A stretch of DNA of 56,338 bases, taken from an uncultured Alphaproteobacteria bacterium. GTDB taxonomy: Bacteria > Pseudomonadota > Alphaproteobacteria > HIMB59 > GCA-002718135. This document shows positions 35,586-46,537 of this stretch, piece by piece. The stretch lies in contig CACFLO010000007.1 of the NCBI GenBank assembly GCA_902567135.1, forward strand, positions 1-56,338. The letters are read 5' to 3'. A model generated the notes under the pieces. The model saw only the letters and a list, made by a program, of their open reading frames with translations. It searched no databases and was not told where the DNA came from. A program made the position numbers and the translations under genes. Position 1 is the first letter of the stretch; every line of letters begins with the position of its first letter.

Positions 35586-36083
35586 CTATGATGAAGAGTT
35601 TTTATTATTTAAAATCTTAATCGTATTATCAGAAACAAATTTTGATACATCCCCACCAAGCTGATGAACTTCTTTAACTAAATTTGAAGAAATAAAAGAA
35701 TTATTATCTGCTGACATTAAAAATATAGTCTCAATTTCAGGACTTAATTGGTAATTCATTCCTGTCATTTGAAACTCATATTCAAAATCTGAGACCGCTC
35801 TTAATCCTCTAATAATGCAATCTGCATTACACTTTTTTGCAAACTCAGTTAAAAGTCCATTAACTGTATGAATTTCTATTTTTTTATTATTTTGCTGCAA
35901 AGAGTAAATATCATTTGCAATTATATTTTTTCTTTCATCAATACTAAGAAGGGGTTTTTTATTTAAGTTATCTGCTACTCCAATTATTAACTTATCTACT
36001 ACCTTTAGCGATCTTTTAATTATATTTAGATGTCCATTTGTCATTGGGTCAAAGGTTCCTGGGTATATTCCAATTTTTGACAT
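35586..36083 (-). CDS. coaD: Pantetheine-phosphate adenylyltransferase
   Basis: A 165-residue nucleotidyltransferase. N-terminal GIYPGTFDPMTNGHLNIIKR contains the TxGH-type motif, 'DCIIRGLRAVSDFEYEFQM' and 'FISSNLVKEVHQLGGDVSKFV' (ISSxxVKE) are characteristic. It makes dephospho-CoA. It follows gyrA by 1 bp on the same strand, the pair being common in SAR11-like genomes. Confidence 0.95.
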   Translation of the reverse strand: MSKIGIYPGTFDPMTNGHLNIIKRSLKVVDKLIIGVADNLNKKPLLSIDERKNIIANDIYSLQQNNKKIEIHTVNGLLTEFAKKCNADCIIRGLRAVSDFEYEFQMTGMNYQLSPEIETIFLMSADNNSFISSNLVKEVHQLGGDVSKFVSDNTIKILNNKNSSS

Positions 36084-36084
36084 T

Positions 36085-38751
36085 TTAAGTATCTATATCT
36101 GGAATTCTAGAAACTGAAACAATTGAATCGCCCTCAGGTATTTTAAATACACTTACTCCTTTAGTAGATCTTCCAGCTATTCTAATTTGATTAACATTAA
36201 TACGAATTATCTGTCCTTTATCTGTTACTAATATAATTTGATCATCTTCATTAATAACAAAGCAGTCTAAAACTTCTCCATTTTTTTCAGAAGTAAGAAT
36301 TCCTGTAATACCTTTACCACCTCTATTAGAAATTCTATATTCATAGGCCGAGGATCTCTTGCCATAACCATTTGTAGTTAAGGCTAAAAGAAATTCTTCA
36401 TTCTTATTTAATTCTTCAAATTCAGAGTTTAGAACGCTTGTATTCTTTCTATTTTCAGATGCTGCTCTTAAATAATCTTGTCTTATACTCATATCAATTT
36501 TGGAATGTTTAAGTATTGCTTGAGAAATTACGTAATTATTTTTTTCTAGCTTAATACCCCTAACTCCAGCAGAATTTAATCCTGAGAAAAGTCTAAGTTT
36601 TTCAAGCGGGAACCTTAAACATTTTCCATTTTTAGAAGAAAGTAGAATGTCATCGTCTTTGTTTGCCAATTTTATACCTATCAACTTATCACTAGGATCA
36701 AGCTTAATAGCAAGTTTACCACTTTCTCTAAGTTCTCGTTTTCCACTTTTAGCGACATCAATGAGTTTATTTTTTCTAATCATCCCGTTTTTAGTTGCAA
36801 AAATTATACTGCTTTCATGCCAAGTTTCCTCTTCTATTGGAAGAGGTAAAAAAGTAGCAATTTTTTCATCTTTAGAAAAAGGAAGTAAATTTACAATCGG
36901 CTTACCTCTTGCTTTAAGAGATGCCTCTGGAATATCATGAGATTTTAAAGCATAAACTTTACCTAAAGATGAGAATACTAATAACTTAGTATGAGTGTCT
37001 GCAAGATGAATTTCTTTTACAAAATCCTCTTCCCTAGTAGACATTCCTGTCTTTCCTTTTCCTCCCCTATTTTGTGCTCGGTAGTTTTCAAGTAATGATC
37101 TTTTGATATAGCCATTATTAGATATTGTTATTACAATATCTTCTTTTTGAATATATTTTAAATCATCAACTTCTTCATACTCCCTGTCAATAATTTCACT
37201 TTTTCTAGGAGTTACAAATTCTTTTTTAATTTCAATTAATTCTTGCTTAATCTCATCTAATAGTTTTGAACGTGACTGTAAAACATCTAAATAACCTTTA
37301 ATTTCTAATATTAATTGCTCTAAATCTTTTTGAATATCATCCCTCTCTAATGAGGTTAAACGATGAAGTCTTAATTCTAATATTGCTCTTGCTTGAGTCT
37401 CCGTTAATGTGAATATATTTTTATCTAATTGTGTAGTACCTTCATCTACTAACTTTATAAAATTAATATTTTGTTCACTTAACTTCCATTTTTTATTTAT
37501 TAATTTTTGTCTAGCTTCTTTAGAATCTTTGGATGATTTAATTAATTCAATTATTTCATCAATATTAGCATTAGCAACTACTAAACCTAGCAAAACGTGC
37601 GCTTTGTCTCTTGCCTTATTTAAATCAAAGATTGTTCTTTTAGTTATAACCTCTTCTCTAAAATCAATAAAAGCAAGTAATATTTCCTTTAGATTCATTT
37701 GTTCAGGTTTACCTTTATTCAAGGCTAACATATTAGAATTAAAAGTAGTTTGAAGAAGTGTATTTTTATAAAGTTGGTTTAATATTATATTTGCATCAAC
37801 ATCTTTTTTCAGCTCAATAACAACACGAACACCATTACGATCAGACTCGTCTCTAAGATCAGATATTCCTTCAATAATATTATTTTTTACTGTCTCAGCA
37901 ATTCTTTCTATTAGTTTAGATTTATTAACTTGATAAGGAATCTCATGAATTATTATAGCCTCTCTATCTTTTTTAAAATTTTCAATAGAAGTTTTTGATC
38001 TAAGAATAACACCGCCCTTGCCAGTTTGAAAAGCATCTATAATACCTTTTTTTCCAATTATCTGACCTCCCGTTGGAAAGTCTGGACCAAATATGTATTT
38101 AGTCAAATCTTCTATTTCAGCATTTGGATTCTCAATTAAATGGAGAGTTGCTTCGATTACTTCTCCAAGATTATGAGGAGCTATATTAGTAGCCATTCCA
38201 ACAGCAATTCCTGATGCGCCATTGACAAGTAAATTTGGATATTGTGCAGGTAAAACAGATGGTTCTAAAGTGCTGTCATCGTAGTTTGGTTGAAAAGTTA
38301 TTGTTTCTTTCTCCAAATCTGTGACAATTTTTTCAGCAACTTTAGCAAGTCTTGCCTCAGTGTATCGCATTGCGGCTGGTGGATCACCATCTAATGATCC
38401 AAAATTACCTTGACCATCAATAAGCTCTAACCTCATTGAAAAATCTTGAGCCATTCTTACCATTGATTGATAAATTGCACTGTCACCATGTGGGTGATAT
38501 TTACCCATAACATCTCCAACAATTCTTGCAGATTTTCTATATGGTTTATTAAAATTGTATCCTGATTCATTCATTGAATACAATATTCTTCTATGAACTG
38601 GCTTTAATCCATCTCTGCAATCAGGAAGAGCTCTGCTAACTATTACAGACATAGCATAGTCAAGGTATGATTTTTTCATTTCCTCAACTAATGAGATATT
38701 TGTAATATTATTCGGTGAACTACCTTCTGAATTGATACTGTTATCTGACAC
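36085..38751 (-). CDS. gyrA: DNA gyrase subunit A
   Basis: An 888-residue topoisomerase subunit. Near the N-terminus '[19 protein letters not shown]' covers the quinolone-determining region, with Ser at the position equivalent to E. coli Ser83. The catalytic Tyr is in [11 protein letters not shown]. Two GyrA boxes or repeats are seen at [10 protein letters not shown] and later NRGGKGITG. It introduces negative supercoils with GyrB. A promoter candidate lies upstream at 38788-38816. Confidence 0.97.
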   Translation of the reverse strand: MSDNSINSEGSSPNNITNISLVEEMKKSYLDYAMSVIVSRALPDCRDGLKPVHRRILYSMNESGYNFNKPYRKSARIVGDVMGKYHPHGDSAIYQSMVRMAQDFSMRLELIDGQGNFGSLDGDPPAAMRYTEARLAKVAEKIVTDLEKETITFQPNYDDSTLEPSVLPAQYPNLLVNGASGIAVGMATNIAPHNLGEVIEATLHLIENPNAEIEDLTKYIFGPDFPTGGQIIGKKGIIDAFQTGKGGVILRSKTSIENFKKDREAIIIHEIPYQVNKSKLIERIAETVKNNIIEGISDLRDESDRNGVRVVIELKKDVDANIILNQLYKNTLLQTTFNSNMLALNKGKPEQMNLKEILLAFIDFREEVITKRTIFDLNKARDKAHVLLGLVVANANIDEIIELIKSSKDSKEARQKLINKKWKLSEQNINFIKLVDEGTTQLDKNIFTLTETQARAILELRLHRLTSLERDDIQKDLEQLILEIKGYLDVLQSRSKLLDEIKQELIEIKKEFVTPRKSEIIDREYEEVDDLKYIQKEDIVITISNNGYIKRSLLENYRAQNRGGKGKTGMSTREEDFVKEIHLADTHTKLLVFSSLGKVYALKSHDIPEASLKARGKPIVNLLPFSKDEKIATFLPLPIEEETWHESSIIFATKNGMIRKNKLIDVAKSGKRELRESGKLAIKLDPSDKLIGIKLANKDDDILLSSKNGKCLRFPLEKLRLFSGLNSAGVRGIKLEKNNYVISQAILKHSKIDMSIRQDYLRAASENRKNTSVLNSEFEELNKNEEFLLALTTNGYGKRSSAYEYRISNRGGKGITGILTSEKNGEVLDCFVINEDDQIILVTDKGQIIRINVNQIRIAGRSTKGVSVFKIPEGDSIVSVSRIPDIDT

Positions 38752-38787
38752 TAATTTTTATTGGTTTTCTGCGAAAAATTTATATTT

Positions 38788-38816
38788 TTTATATCAAATT
38801 AGACATCTTAATACAA
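38788..38816 (-). promoter_or_regulatory. Candidate gyrA promoter
   Basis: On the minus strand TTGTAT (38811-38816) and TATAAA (38788-38793) have a 17-base spacer and lie about 37 bases before the gyrA start. The -35 match is weak and AT-rich DNA gives chance hits. Confidence 0.35.
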
Positions 38817-38891
38817 TGCTATAAAATACAAATATTAATATAAAATATTATTAAATATCAGATAATTAGAGTATTTTTTTAAATTAAAAAT

Positions 38892-39362
38892 TTAAAAAGG
38901 AATGTCCTCATCTAAATTTGAAGAATCGGTTGTCGTATTGCCAAATGAGTCATCAGAAATAGAGTTATTATCCATCGATTGCGTTTGATTTTCTATATTC
39001 TCTGATTGATTTCTAGAACCTAGTAGTGTCAAATTACTATTATATCCCTGTAGAACAACCTCTGTTGTATATCTATCTTTACCTTCTTGATCTTGCCATT
39101 TACGAGTTTGTAATTCACCTTCAATATATATTTGTGAGCCTTTTTTTACATACTGTTCAACTATACCAACAAGACCTTCATTAAACACTACAATGTTATG
39201 CCATGAAGTTTTTTCTTTTTTTTCTTGGGTATCTCTATCAGTCCAACGTTTTGAAGTTGCAATACCAAAATTAGCAACTTTTTTTCCGTTTTGCATTGAT
39301 CTTATATCAGGATCTTTACCTAATCTTCCCAATAAAATTACTTTATTAACACTACCAACCAT
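38892..39362 (-). CDS. ssb: Single-stranded DNA-binding protein
   Basis: A 156-residue SSB. The OB-fold (residues 1-110) shows 'MVGSVNKVILLGRLGKDPDIR', 'WHNIVVFNEGLVGIVEQYVKKGSQIYIEGEL' and 'RYTTEVVLQGYNSNLTLLG'. The acidic tip DEDIPF at the C-terminus recruits repair and replication partners. A flexible N/Q/S-rich linker joins them. It is divergent from uvrA with only 56 bp between, an arrangement known in Proteobacteria. Confidence 0.95.
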   Translation of the reverse strand: MVGSVNKVILLGRLGKDPDIRSMQNGKKVANFGIATSKRWTDRDTQEKKEKTSWHNIVVFNEGLVGIVEQYVKKGSQIYIEGELQTRKWQDQEGKDRYTTEVVLQGYNSNLTLLGSRNQSENIENQTQSMDNNSISDDSFGNTTTDSSNLDEDIPF

Positions 39363-39418
39363 AATTTTCCTATATATATCTTTATAACAATTTAATTAAA
39401 TAAACTATCAGTAATTCA

Positions 39419-42223
39419 ATGAATCAAGATAAAATTGTTATTAAAGGCGCAAGAGAGCACAATTTAAAAAATATAAATCTTGAAATTCCAAAAAATAAAT
39501 TTGTAGTTATAACTGGAGTAAGTGGCTCAGGTAAATCTACATTAGCATTTGATACTATTTATTCAGAAGGACAACGTAAATACGTAGAGAGCTTATCAGC
39601 TTATGCAAGACAGTTTTTGCAAATGATGAATAAACCTGATGTGGACTCAATTGATGGTTTATCACCAGCAATTTCTATAGAACAAAAAACTACTCAAAAA
39701 AATCCTAGAAGTACAGTCGGAACAGTAACTGAAATCTATGATTATCTGAGAGTTTTATTTGCAAGAGTAGGTACGCCCTATTCGCCTAAAACAGGAAAAC
39801 CAATTAAATCTCAATCTGTTAGTGAAATATGTGATAGCATTATAAATAAAAATAAAGGTAACAAAGCATATATTTTATCGCCAATAGTTAGAGACAGAAA
39901 AGGTGAGTATAGAAAAGAAATCGAAGAATTAAAGAAAAAAGGATTTCAAAGACTTAAAGTTGATGGAATTATTTATGAAATTGATGAAGTACCAAAATTA
40001 AAGAAAAATTTTAAACACAATATCGATGTATTAGTGGATAGACTAGTTATAAAAAAAGATATTCAACAAAGATTAGCTGAAAGTATTGAAGTTTCACTTA
40101 TGCATTCAGATGGATTAGTTTACTTTGAAAATTTAGACTCTAAGAAAATAACTACTTATTCTTCAAAATTTGCTTGTCCAGTTTCTGGTTTTTCAATTGA
40201 AGAAATAGAACCTAGATTATTTAGTTTTAATGCACCAATGGGTGCTTGTGAAGAATGCGATGGAATAGGAGTGGAAAAATATTTTGATGATAAAAAAATT
40301 ATCCCTGATGACTCAAGATCAATCTTAAAAGGAGCCATTAAACCATGGGAAACTAAAGTTTTTGGTTATCAAAAAAAATTTTTTGTTGAAACAGTTTCGA
40401 AAATATTAAAAGTTTATAAGATAAATATAAATACACCATGGTACAAAATTCCTCAAGATATTCAAAATATCATTTTATATGGGGATGAAGATAATAGTAT
40501 TAAATTTATTAGTGATTTTGAAGGAATTATAAATTTTATTGATAGGAAATATTCAGAAACTGAGAGATGGTGGATACAGTATGAATTAGAAAAATATCTC
40601 TCTGAAAGAAATTGTGAAGTTTGTAATGGATTTAGATTAAATAAAAAAGCTTTAGCGGTAAAAATAGCTGGAAATCATATAGGGGAAATCACTATAAAAT
40701 CTATTGATGATTGTTTAAATTGGTTTAACAAATTAAAGAAAAATTTATCAGATAATGAAAATAAAATAGCAGAAGGTGTAATAAAAGAAATTAAAGATAG
40801 GTTAGAATTTTTAAACAAAGTAGGTTTAGATTATTTATCACTATCAAGAGCAAGTAAAAGCTTATCAGGTGGAGAAAGTCAACGAATTAGACTTGCAAGT
40901 CAAATTGGTTCTGGATTAACTGGAGTTTTATATGTTCTTGATGAACCATCAATTGGATTACATCAAAAAGATAATCAACAATTAATTAACACCCTATTTA
41001 AACTTAGAGACTTAGGTAACACTGTAATTGTTGTAGAGCACGATGAAGAAGCAATTAGACAAGCTGATCATATAATTGATATAGGAATAAAAGCTGGAAT
41101 TCATGGAGGTGAAGTAGTAGCTGATGGAAATTTAAAAAAAATTCTTAAAAATAATAAAAGTTTAACAGTACAATATTTGAAAAAGGAAAAAAATATAGAA
41201 ATACCAAAAAAAAGAAGAAAATTTAACAAAAATAAAATCTTTACTTTACAAAAAATAAAAACAAACAATCTTAATAATTTGGAAGTAAAATTCCCTTTAA
41301 GTAACTTTATCTGTGTTACTGGAGTTTCTGGAAGTGGCAAATCATCACTTATTATTGATACTCTTCATAAAAGATTAGACGAATATTTTAATAAGTCACT
41401 TAATAAAGATGAAAGTTATTTTAACTTTAGAGGAATTAAAAATATTGATAAAGTTATTGATATAGATCAATCACCTATCGGAAGAACGCCAAGATCAAAT
41501 CCAGCAACTTATACAGGATGTTTTACACCTATTAGGGATTGGTATGCAGGACTTAATGAGTCTGCTGCAAGAGGATATAAACCAGGTAGATTTTCTTTTA
41601 ATGTCAAAGGTGGAAGATGTGAATCATGTGAAGGTGATGGAGTTAAGAAAATAGAAATGCATTTTCTAGCAGATGTTTATGTTGAGTGTGATGTTTGTAA
41701 AGGTAAACGTTATAATAGGGAAACACTTGAAGTAAAATATAATAATAAATCTATTGCTGATATTTTAGATATGACAGTTGAGGAAGGTTATAATTTTTTT
41801 TCAAAAATTCCTTCAATAAAACAAAAATTAAAAACATTAATGGAAGTTGGTTTGGATTATATAAAGATCGGTCAATCTGCCACTACATTGTCAGGTGGTG
41901 AAGCACAAAGAATCAAATTATCAAAAGAACTATCTAAAAGATCTACAGGAAAAACATTATATATATTAGATGAGCCAACAACTGGCTTACATTTTGATGA
42001 TGTAAATAAATTATTAAAAATTTTACATACTTTAGTAGATGAAGGAAACACAGTTATTGTTATTGAACACAATTTAGATGTTATTAAAACAGCAGATTAT
42101 GTAATAGATTTAGGTCCTCTTGGAGGTGTAAAAGGGGGTCAAATTGTTGGAAATGGGTCACCCGAAGATATTGCAAATATTAAAAAAAGCTTTACAGGTA
42201 AATTTTTAAAACAAATTTTATAA
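39419..42223 (+). CDS. uvrA: Excinuclease ABC subunit A
   Basis: A 934-residue twin-ABC protein. First Walker A GVSGSGKSTLAF (near 32-43), second GVSGSGKSSLIID (near 640-652); signatures SLSGGESQRIRLA and TLSGGEAQRIKLS. Zinc modules include 'CEECDG', CEVCNG, and 'CESCEGDG' with CDVCKG. It scans DNA for helix distortions and loads UvrB in nucleotide excision repair, also via Mfd. It diverges from ssb and is followed by a superoxide dismutase gene 14 bp later. Confidence 0.97.
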   Translation: MNQDKIVIKGAREHNLKNINLEIPKNKFVVITGVSGSGKSTLAFDTIYSEGQRKYVESLSAYARQFLQMMNKPDVDSIDGLSPAISIEQKTTQKNPRSTVGTVTEIYDYLRVLFARVGTPYSPKTGKPIKSQSVSEICDSIINKNKGNKAYILSPIVRDRKGEYRKEIEELKKKGFQRLKVDGIIYEIDEVPKLKKNFKHNIDVLVDRLVIKKDIQQRLAESIEVSLMHSDGLVYFENLDSKKITTYSSKFACPVSGFSIEEIEPRLFSFNAPMGACEECDGIGVEKYFDDKKIIPDDSRSILKGAIKPWETKVFGYQKKFFVETVSKILKVYKININTPWYKIPQDIQNIILYGDEDNSIKFISDFEGIINFIDRKYSETERWWIQYELEKYLSERNCEVCNGFRLNKKALAVKIAGNHIGEITIKSIDDCLNWFNKLKKNLSDNENKIAEGVIKEIKDRLEFLNKVGLDYLSLSRASKSLSGGESQRIRLASQIGSGLTGVLYVLDEPSIGLHQKDNQQLINTLFKLRDLGNTVIVVEHDEEAIRQADHIIDIGIKAGIHGGEVVADGNLKKILKNNKSLTVQYLKKEKNIEIPKKRRKFNKNKIFTLQKIKTNNLNNLEVKFPLSNFICVTGVSGSGKSSLIIDTLHKRLDEYFNKSLNKDESYFNFRGIKNIDKVIDIDQSPIGRTPRSNPATYTGCFTPIRDWYAGLNESAARGYKPGRFSFNVKGGRCESCEGDGVKKIEMHFLADVYVECDVCKGKRYNRETLEVKYNNKSIADILDMTVEEGYNFFSKIPSIKQKLKTLMEVGLDYIKIGQSATTLSGGEAQRIKLSKELSKRSTGKTLYILDEPTTGLHFDDVNKLLKILHTLVDEGNTVIVIEHNLDVIKTADYVIDLGPLGGVKGGQIVGNGSPEDIANIKKSFTGKFLKQIL

Positions 42224-42237
42224 TTAAAGGAATAGAA

Positions 42238-42837
42238 ATGATAAATTTAGAATTACCTGAATTACCATATAGTAAAGATGCTCTTGCACCTTATATGTCT
42301 TCTGAAACTTTAGAGTTACATCATGATAAGCATCATATGGCATACGTAACTAATGGTAATAAATTTATTAAAGAAAATAACTTAAATGAAGATTCTATAG
42401 AAGAGATTGTTAAAAAATCTTACAATAGTATAGCTCCTGTTTTTAATAATGTTTCACAACATTTAAACCATATGCATTTTTGGGAAATAATGCAAAATAA
42501 TCCAAATGGAAAAATACCATCTGAATTAGAGAACAAAATAAATGAAGATTTTGAATCTGTTGATGCAATGAAGCAAGAATTTATAAATGCGGGAATAGGT
42601 CAATTTGGTTCTGGATGGTGTTGGTTAGTTTTAAATAATGGAAAATTAGAAATTACAAAAACACCAAATGCTGAAAATCCAATTGTCCATGGCCATATTC
42701 CACTATTAGGGTGTGATGTTTGGGAACATTCATATTACGTAGATTATAGAAACAGAAGACCGGATTACTTAAAAGCGTTTGTAGATAACTTAGTTAATTG
42801 GGAAAAAGTATCAGAGCTATATTCAAATAACGTATAA
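42238..42837 (+). CDS. sodB: Iron/manganese superoxide dismutase
   Basis: A 199-residue SOD. Metal ligands expected at His in 'LELHHDKHHMAYV', His in 'VSQHLNHMHFWE', Asp in 'LGCDVWEHSYYVDY' and His in the same motif. The Gln in NNVSQHLNH suggests an iron-type enzyme. It removes superoxide in the cytoplasm. A ribosome binding site AAAGGA precedes it. It converges on secF with a 1-bp gap. Confidence 0.94.
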   Translation: MINLELPELPYSKDALAPYMSSETLELHHDKHHMAYVTNGNKFIKENNLNEDSIEEIVKKSYNSIAPVFNNVSQHLNHMHFWEIMQNNPNGKIPSELENKINEDFESVDAMKQEFINAGIGQFGSGWCWLVLNNGKLEITKTPNAENPIVHGHIPLLGCDVWEHSYYVDYRNRRPDYLKAFVDNLVNWEKVSELYSNNV

Positions 42838-42838
42838 A

Positions 42839-43741
42839 TTAATTTTCATCTTCATCTTGCGGTCTAAACTTAAATACAAGTAATGTTGGGACCGCAATAA
42901 AAACAGATGAATAAGTACCAATTACAACACCAATTATCATCGTTAATGCAAAAGGTTTTATTACTTCACCACCAAATATATACAAAGATAACAGTGCTAA
43001 AAGTGTTGTAATACTTGTCATAACTGTTCGTGATAAAGTATTATTAATAGACATGTTAAATAAATCTAAAAGTTCTAGTTTTTTATATTTTCTTAAATTT
43101 TCTCTGACTCTATCAAAAATTACTACTGTATCATTAATTGAATAACCGGCAATTGTTAATACTGCTGCTATGGTTGAAAGTGAAAATTCAATATTTAAAA
43201 ATGATAAAACCCCTAATGTAAACAATACATCATGTGTTAATGCTACAACAGCTCCAAAACCAAACTGCCATTCGAATCTCAACCAAATATAAATCAAGAT
43301 AGCAAATAAAGCGAAGGAAACAGCTTGAAATCCTTTCCACAACAATTCAGAACTTATAGTTGGCCCAACAAATTCAGATCTTCTAAATTCTTCTACTTTA
43401 TTATTAATAATTTGTTTAACTTTATTGACAGTTTTAATACTTTCTTGATTGTTTTCATTTTGGAGTCTAATTATGATTGTGTTTTCATCTCCAAACTCTT
43501 GAAGAGAAACTTCGTTAAAATTTGGTGATAAAATATCTCTTAATTCCCCTATATCTGTATTTTTTGTACTAACTTCAATCAAGGTTCCACCTTTGAAATC
43601 AATTCCTAAATTTAACCCTTTAAAAAAAAGGAGTAATAAAGATAAAAATATAGCTATACTTGAAACAATATAAAAATTTTTTCTATAATTTAAAAATTTA
43701 TAATCTGAGTTTATAGGGATTATTTTATTTAAACCAAACAT
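42839..43741 (-). CDS. secF: Protein translocase subunit SecF
   Basis: A 300-residue membrane protein with six helices. Marks include 'GLNLGIDFKGGTLIEV', 'EFVGPTISSELLWKGFQA', 'GYSINDTVVIFDRVRENLRKY' and 'LSRTVMTSITTLLALLSLYIFGG'. With SecD it uses the proton gradient to pull proteins across the inner membrane. Its start overlaps the secD stop by 1 bp, so translation is coupled. Confidence 0.95.
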   Translation of the reverse strand: MFGLNKIIPINSDYKFLNYRKNFYIVSSIAIFLSLLLLFFKGLNLGIDFKGGTLIEVSTKNTDIGELRDILSPNFNEVSLQEFGDENTIIIRLQNENNQESIKTVNKVKQIINNKVEEFRRSEFVGPTISSELLWKGFQAVSFALFAILIYIWLRFEWQFGFGAVVALTHDVLFTLGVLSFLNIEFSLSTIAAVLTIAGYSINDTVVIFDRVRENLRKYKKLELLDLFNMSINNTLSRTVMTSITTLLALLSLYIFGGEVIKPFALTMIIGVVIGTYSSVFIAVPTLLVFKFRPQDEDEN

Positions 43742-45291
43742 TATAAATTAATCTCCTTTTTAGAATTAAAAGAAATATAAAGATGCACTAATAAATTAGT
43801 AAGCATTAATGCTGTAAACATAGAAGCAATAACACCTAAAGATAAAGTGATTGAAAACCCTTTAATTGGACCAGAACCAAAAACGAATAACAATAATGAT
43901 GCAATTAAAGTTGTTATATTTGCATCCAATATAGTTGAAAGAGCTCTATCAAATCCTTTTTTTATAGTTTCATAAATTTTTTTATTTTTTGTATTTTCTT
44001 CTTTTATTCTTTCAAAAATTAAAACATTTGCATCAACTGCCATTCCAATAGTCAATACAATACCTGCTATTCCTGGAAGAGTCAAAGTTGCACCAATCGT
44101 ACCAAGTAATGCTATGATTATAAATAAATTAGCAATGAGTGATATATTTGCAATAAAACCAAAAGACCCATAAATAAGAATCATAAAAATACAAACAAGG
44201 ATCATTCCAATTATAGAAGCAATTTTACCCGCAGCAATTGAATCAGCACCCAATCCAGGACCTACGGAACGTTCCTCTACTATTTCTAATGGAGCAGGTA
44301 ATGCCCCAGCTCTAAGTAGAACTGCCAAATCAGTTGCTTCTTGAGAAGTAAAATTTCCAGTTATTATCCCTGATCCACCAGTTATTGCAGAATTAATTAC
44401 AGGTGCGGTGATTACTACACCGTCTAAAACTACAGCAAATCTTTTTCCAATATTTGCAGAAGTTGCTTTACCAAATTTTTGTGCTCCAGTTGTATCAAAT
44501 CTAAAATAAACTGCATGACCTTCAGATGGGTCAAAAGAAGCATTTGCATCAATTAAATTTTCACCGCCTACCCTGGATTTTTTTTCTAATAAATATTTTA
44601 TTTCTTCATTATCTATATCTGAAACAATCATTCTTCCAAAAGGTGCAATATTTAGAGATAATGACTTTGTGTCATCATCATCAACCATATGAAAATTTAA
44701 CTTAGCAGTTTTACCTAATAAATCTTTTATTCTTTCAGGATCTTTAACACCAGGCAATTGAAGAAGAATTCTGTTTCTCCCAGATCTTTGAATGAGAGGT
44801 TCTTTAGTTCCAGATTCGTCTATTCTTTTTCGAACAATTTCTAATGATTGTTTAATTGCTGAATCTTGCATAGACTTTTTAAATAGATCATCAATAGTTA
44901 TAGAAACAATATTATTTGTAATATTGAATTTTACCGATTGATAATTTTGTAAAAATTCTTGCCTTATATCTTTTAATTTGTCAGAACTTTCAAAACGAAC
45001 TTTTAAAGATTCATTAATTTTTTCAAAATTATTAATCTTAACTCTTTTATCTCTTGCTATAATTCTAATTGTATCACTAAAATTTTCAAACTCTTCTTTG
45101 ATCAATACATCAGTTTGAACCTCAAGAAGTAAATATGATCCGCCTTGTAAATCTAAGCCAAGGTTAAGACGATTATCAAGATACCAACTGCCTGTATCTT
45201 CTTTATATAGAAGGGATGGAATGGCAAAAATTATGCCTAAAGATAATAGTATAAAAACTACAAAAACTTTCCAAAGAGGATAATTTTTCAT
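43741..45291 (-). CDS. secD: Protein translocase subunit SecD
   Basis: A 516-residue membrane protein. N-terminal helix, then 'NLGLDLQGGSYLLLEVQTD', a large periplasmic domain, and a six-helix C-terminal half with 'GMAVDANVLIFERIKEENTKNK'. The LGLDLQGG motif is the family signature. It works with SecF and YajC. The operon order is yajC-secD-secF. Confidence 0.96.
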   Translation of the reverse strand: MKNYPLWKVFVVFILLSLGIIFAIPSLLYKEDTGSWYLDNRLNLGLDLQGGSYLLLEVQTDVLIKEEFENFSDTIRIIARDKRVKINNFEKINESLKVRFESSDKLKDIRQEFLQNYQSVKFNITNNIVSITIDDLFKKSMQDSAIKQSLEIVRKRIDESGTKEPLIQRSGRNRILLQLPGVKDPERIKDLLGKTAKLNFHMVDDDDTKSLSLNIAPFGRMIVSDIDNEEIKYLLEKKSRVGGENLIDANASFDPSEGHAVYFRFDTTGAQKFGKATSANIGKRFAVVLDGVVITAPVINSAITGGSGIITGNFTSQEATDLAVLLRAGALPAPLEIVEERSVGPGLGADSIAAGKIASIIGMILVCIFMILIYGSFGFIANISLIANLFIIIALLGTIGATLTLPGIAGIVLTIGMAVDANVLIFERIKEENTKNKKIYETIKKGFDRALSTILDANITTLIASLLLFVFGSGPIKGFSITLSLGVIASMFTALMLTNLLVHLYISFNSKKEINL

Positions 45292-45297
45292 ATTAAA

Positions 45298-45648
45298 TTA
45301 TTTTTTCTTACCCAATAAACCTGATAGTAATCCACCTTTTGATTCACTTTTGTTGTCTTTTACTGGTTGTTTTTTTTCGGTTTCAGGAGAAGTATATAAA
45401 TCAGCCACCATGCCAGGTGCAATTTTAATTTCAACATTTTCTGAAACCTGCACTTGTAATTCTTTATTATCTGCTACTTTGTTAACTGTTCCTATTATTC
45501 CTCCTGAAGTAATTATCTTATCACCTCTTCGAAGATTATTTAACATTTCACGATGCTGCTTAACCTTTTTTTGTTGAGGTCTAATTAATAGAATATAAAA
45601 AACACCAAAAATTAAAATTAATGGTAGAAAAGCGCCAATTGATTCCAT
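45298..45648 (-). CDS. yajC: Preprotein translocase subunit YajC
   Basis: A 116-residue protein with one N-terminal helix (IGAFLPLILIFGVFYILLI) followed by 'RPQQKKVKQHREMLNNLRRGDKIIT', the family signature, and a basic, low-complexity tail. It associates with SecDF. The start is supported by AAGGAA upstream. It is first in the sec operon and diverges from the DUF815 gene. Confidence 0.95.
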   Translation of the reverse strand: MESIGAFLPLILIFGVFYILLIRPQQKKVKQHREMLNNLRRGDKIITSGGIIGTVNKVADNKELQVQVSENVEIKIAPGMVADLYTSPETEKKQPVKDNKSESKGGLLSGLLGKKK

Positions 45649-45724
45649 AATTTTCCTTGATTATTAATTTGAGAGATTTCTTATACTGTGTAAAAGAAAA
45701 AAGCAATTAAAGTAAGAAAATTAG

Positions 45725-46528
45725 ATGTTTTTTAAAAACTATTTATTAAAAGAAAAACTAAAGCATAATTCATATTTTATTTGGAAAAGTCAAAATAAAA
45801 GCATTAAAGCTATTAAAAATTTTAAACCATTAGATTTAGATCTAATCATTGGAGTAGATAGTCAAAAAGAAATTTTATTTAAAAATACAATAAATTTTTC
45901 GAATGGGAATTTTACTAACAACGCTTTATTATGGGGAGCAAGAGGTAATGGTAAAAGTTCTTTAATTAAGTCTGTTTTTCATAAGATAGTTAGTGCAAAT
46001 AAAAATTTAAAGCTAATACAGCTAAATAAAAATAACATTTTTGATATTGAGTATATCTATTCTGTATTGGGAAATTATATTCAATACAGATTCATTATAT
46101 TTATTGATGATTTATCTTTTGAAAAAATTGATAGTGATTATAAAATTATTAAATCAACATTGGATGGTAGTATTCAACATCAACCTACAAATATTTTATT
46201 ATATGTTTCATCTAACAGAAGGCATCTAATGCCAAGAGACATGATAGATAATGAAAGATCATCAGCTATTCACACAGATGAAAGTGTTGAAGAAAAAATC
46301 AGTCTAAGTGATAGATTTGGTTTGTGGATCGGTTTTCATAAATTATCACAATTAGATTATCTTAATATTATTAAAGCATATTGTCATCATTATAAAATTA
46401 ATTATGATGAAGAAATTAGAAAAAAAGCTATTCAGTGGAGTCTTCAAAGAGGTAATAGAACAGGAAGAACTGCATGGCAATATATTTTAAATATTGCTTC
46501 TAGTGAAAATTTAAAAATTAAGATTTAA
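45725..46528 (+). CDS. DUF815 family ATPase
   Basis: A 267-residue AAA+-like ATPase with Walker A WGARGNGKSSLIKSV near residues 77-92 and a Walker B-like 'YRFIIFIDDLSFEKIDSDYKIIKSTLDG'. It has 'PRDMID' and 'SDRFGLWIGFHK' as DUF815 marks. The function is not established. It sits next to yajC in many Alphaproteobacteria, which is seen here too, but a role in secretion is unproven. Confidence 0.85.
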   Translation: MFFKNYLLKEKLKHNSYFIWKSQNKSIKAIKNFKPLDLDLIIGVDSQKEILFKNTINFSNGNFTNNALLWGARGNGKSSLIKSVFHKIVSANKNLKLIQLNKNNIFDIEYIYSVLGNYIQYRFIIFIDDLSFEKIDSDYKIIKSTLDGSIQHQPTNILLYVSSNRRHLMPRDMIDNERSSAIHTDESVEEKISLSDRFGLWIGFHKLSQLDYLNIIKAYCHHYKINYDEEIRKKAIQWSLQRGNRTGRTAWQYILNIASSENLKIKI

Positions 46529-46537
46529 TTTAGCAAA

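Noticed and set aside
45657-45695. Promoter for the DUF815 gene (TTGATT ... TATACT)
   Set aside because: The spacer is about 19-20 bases and the region is AT-rich enough that such matches are expected by chance.
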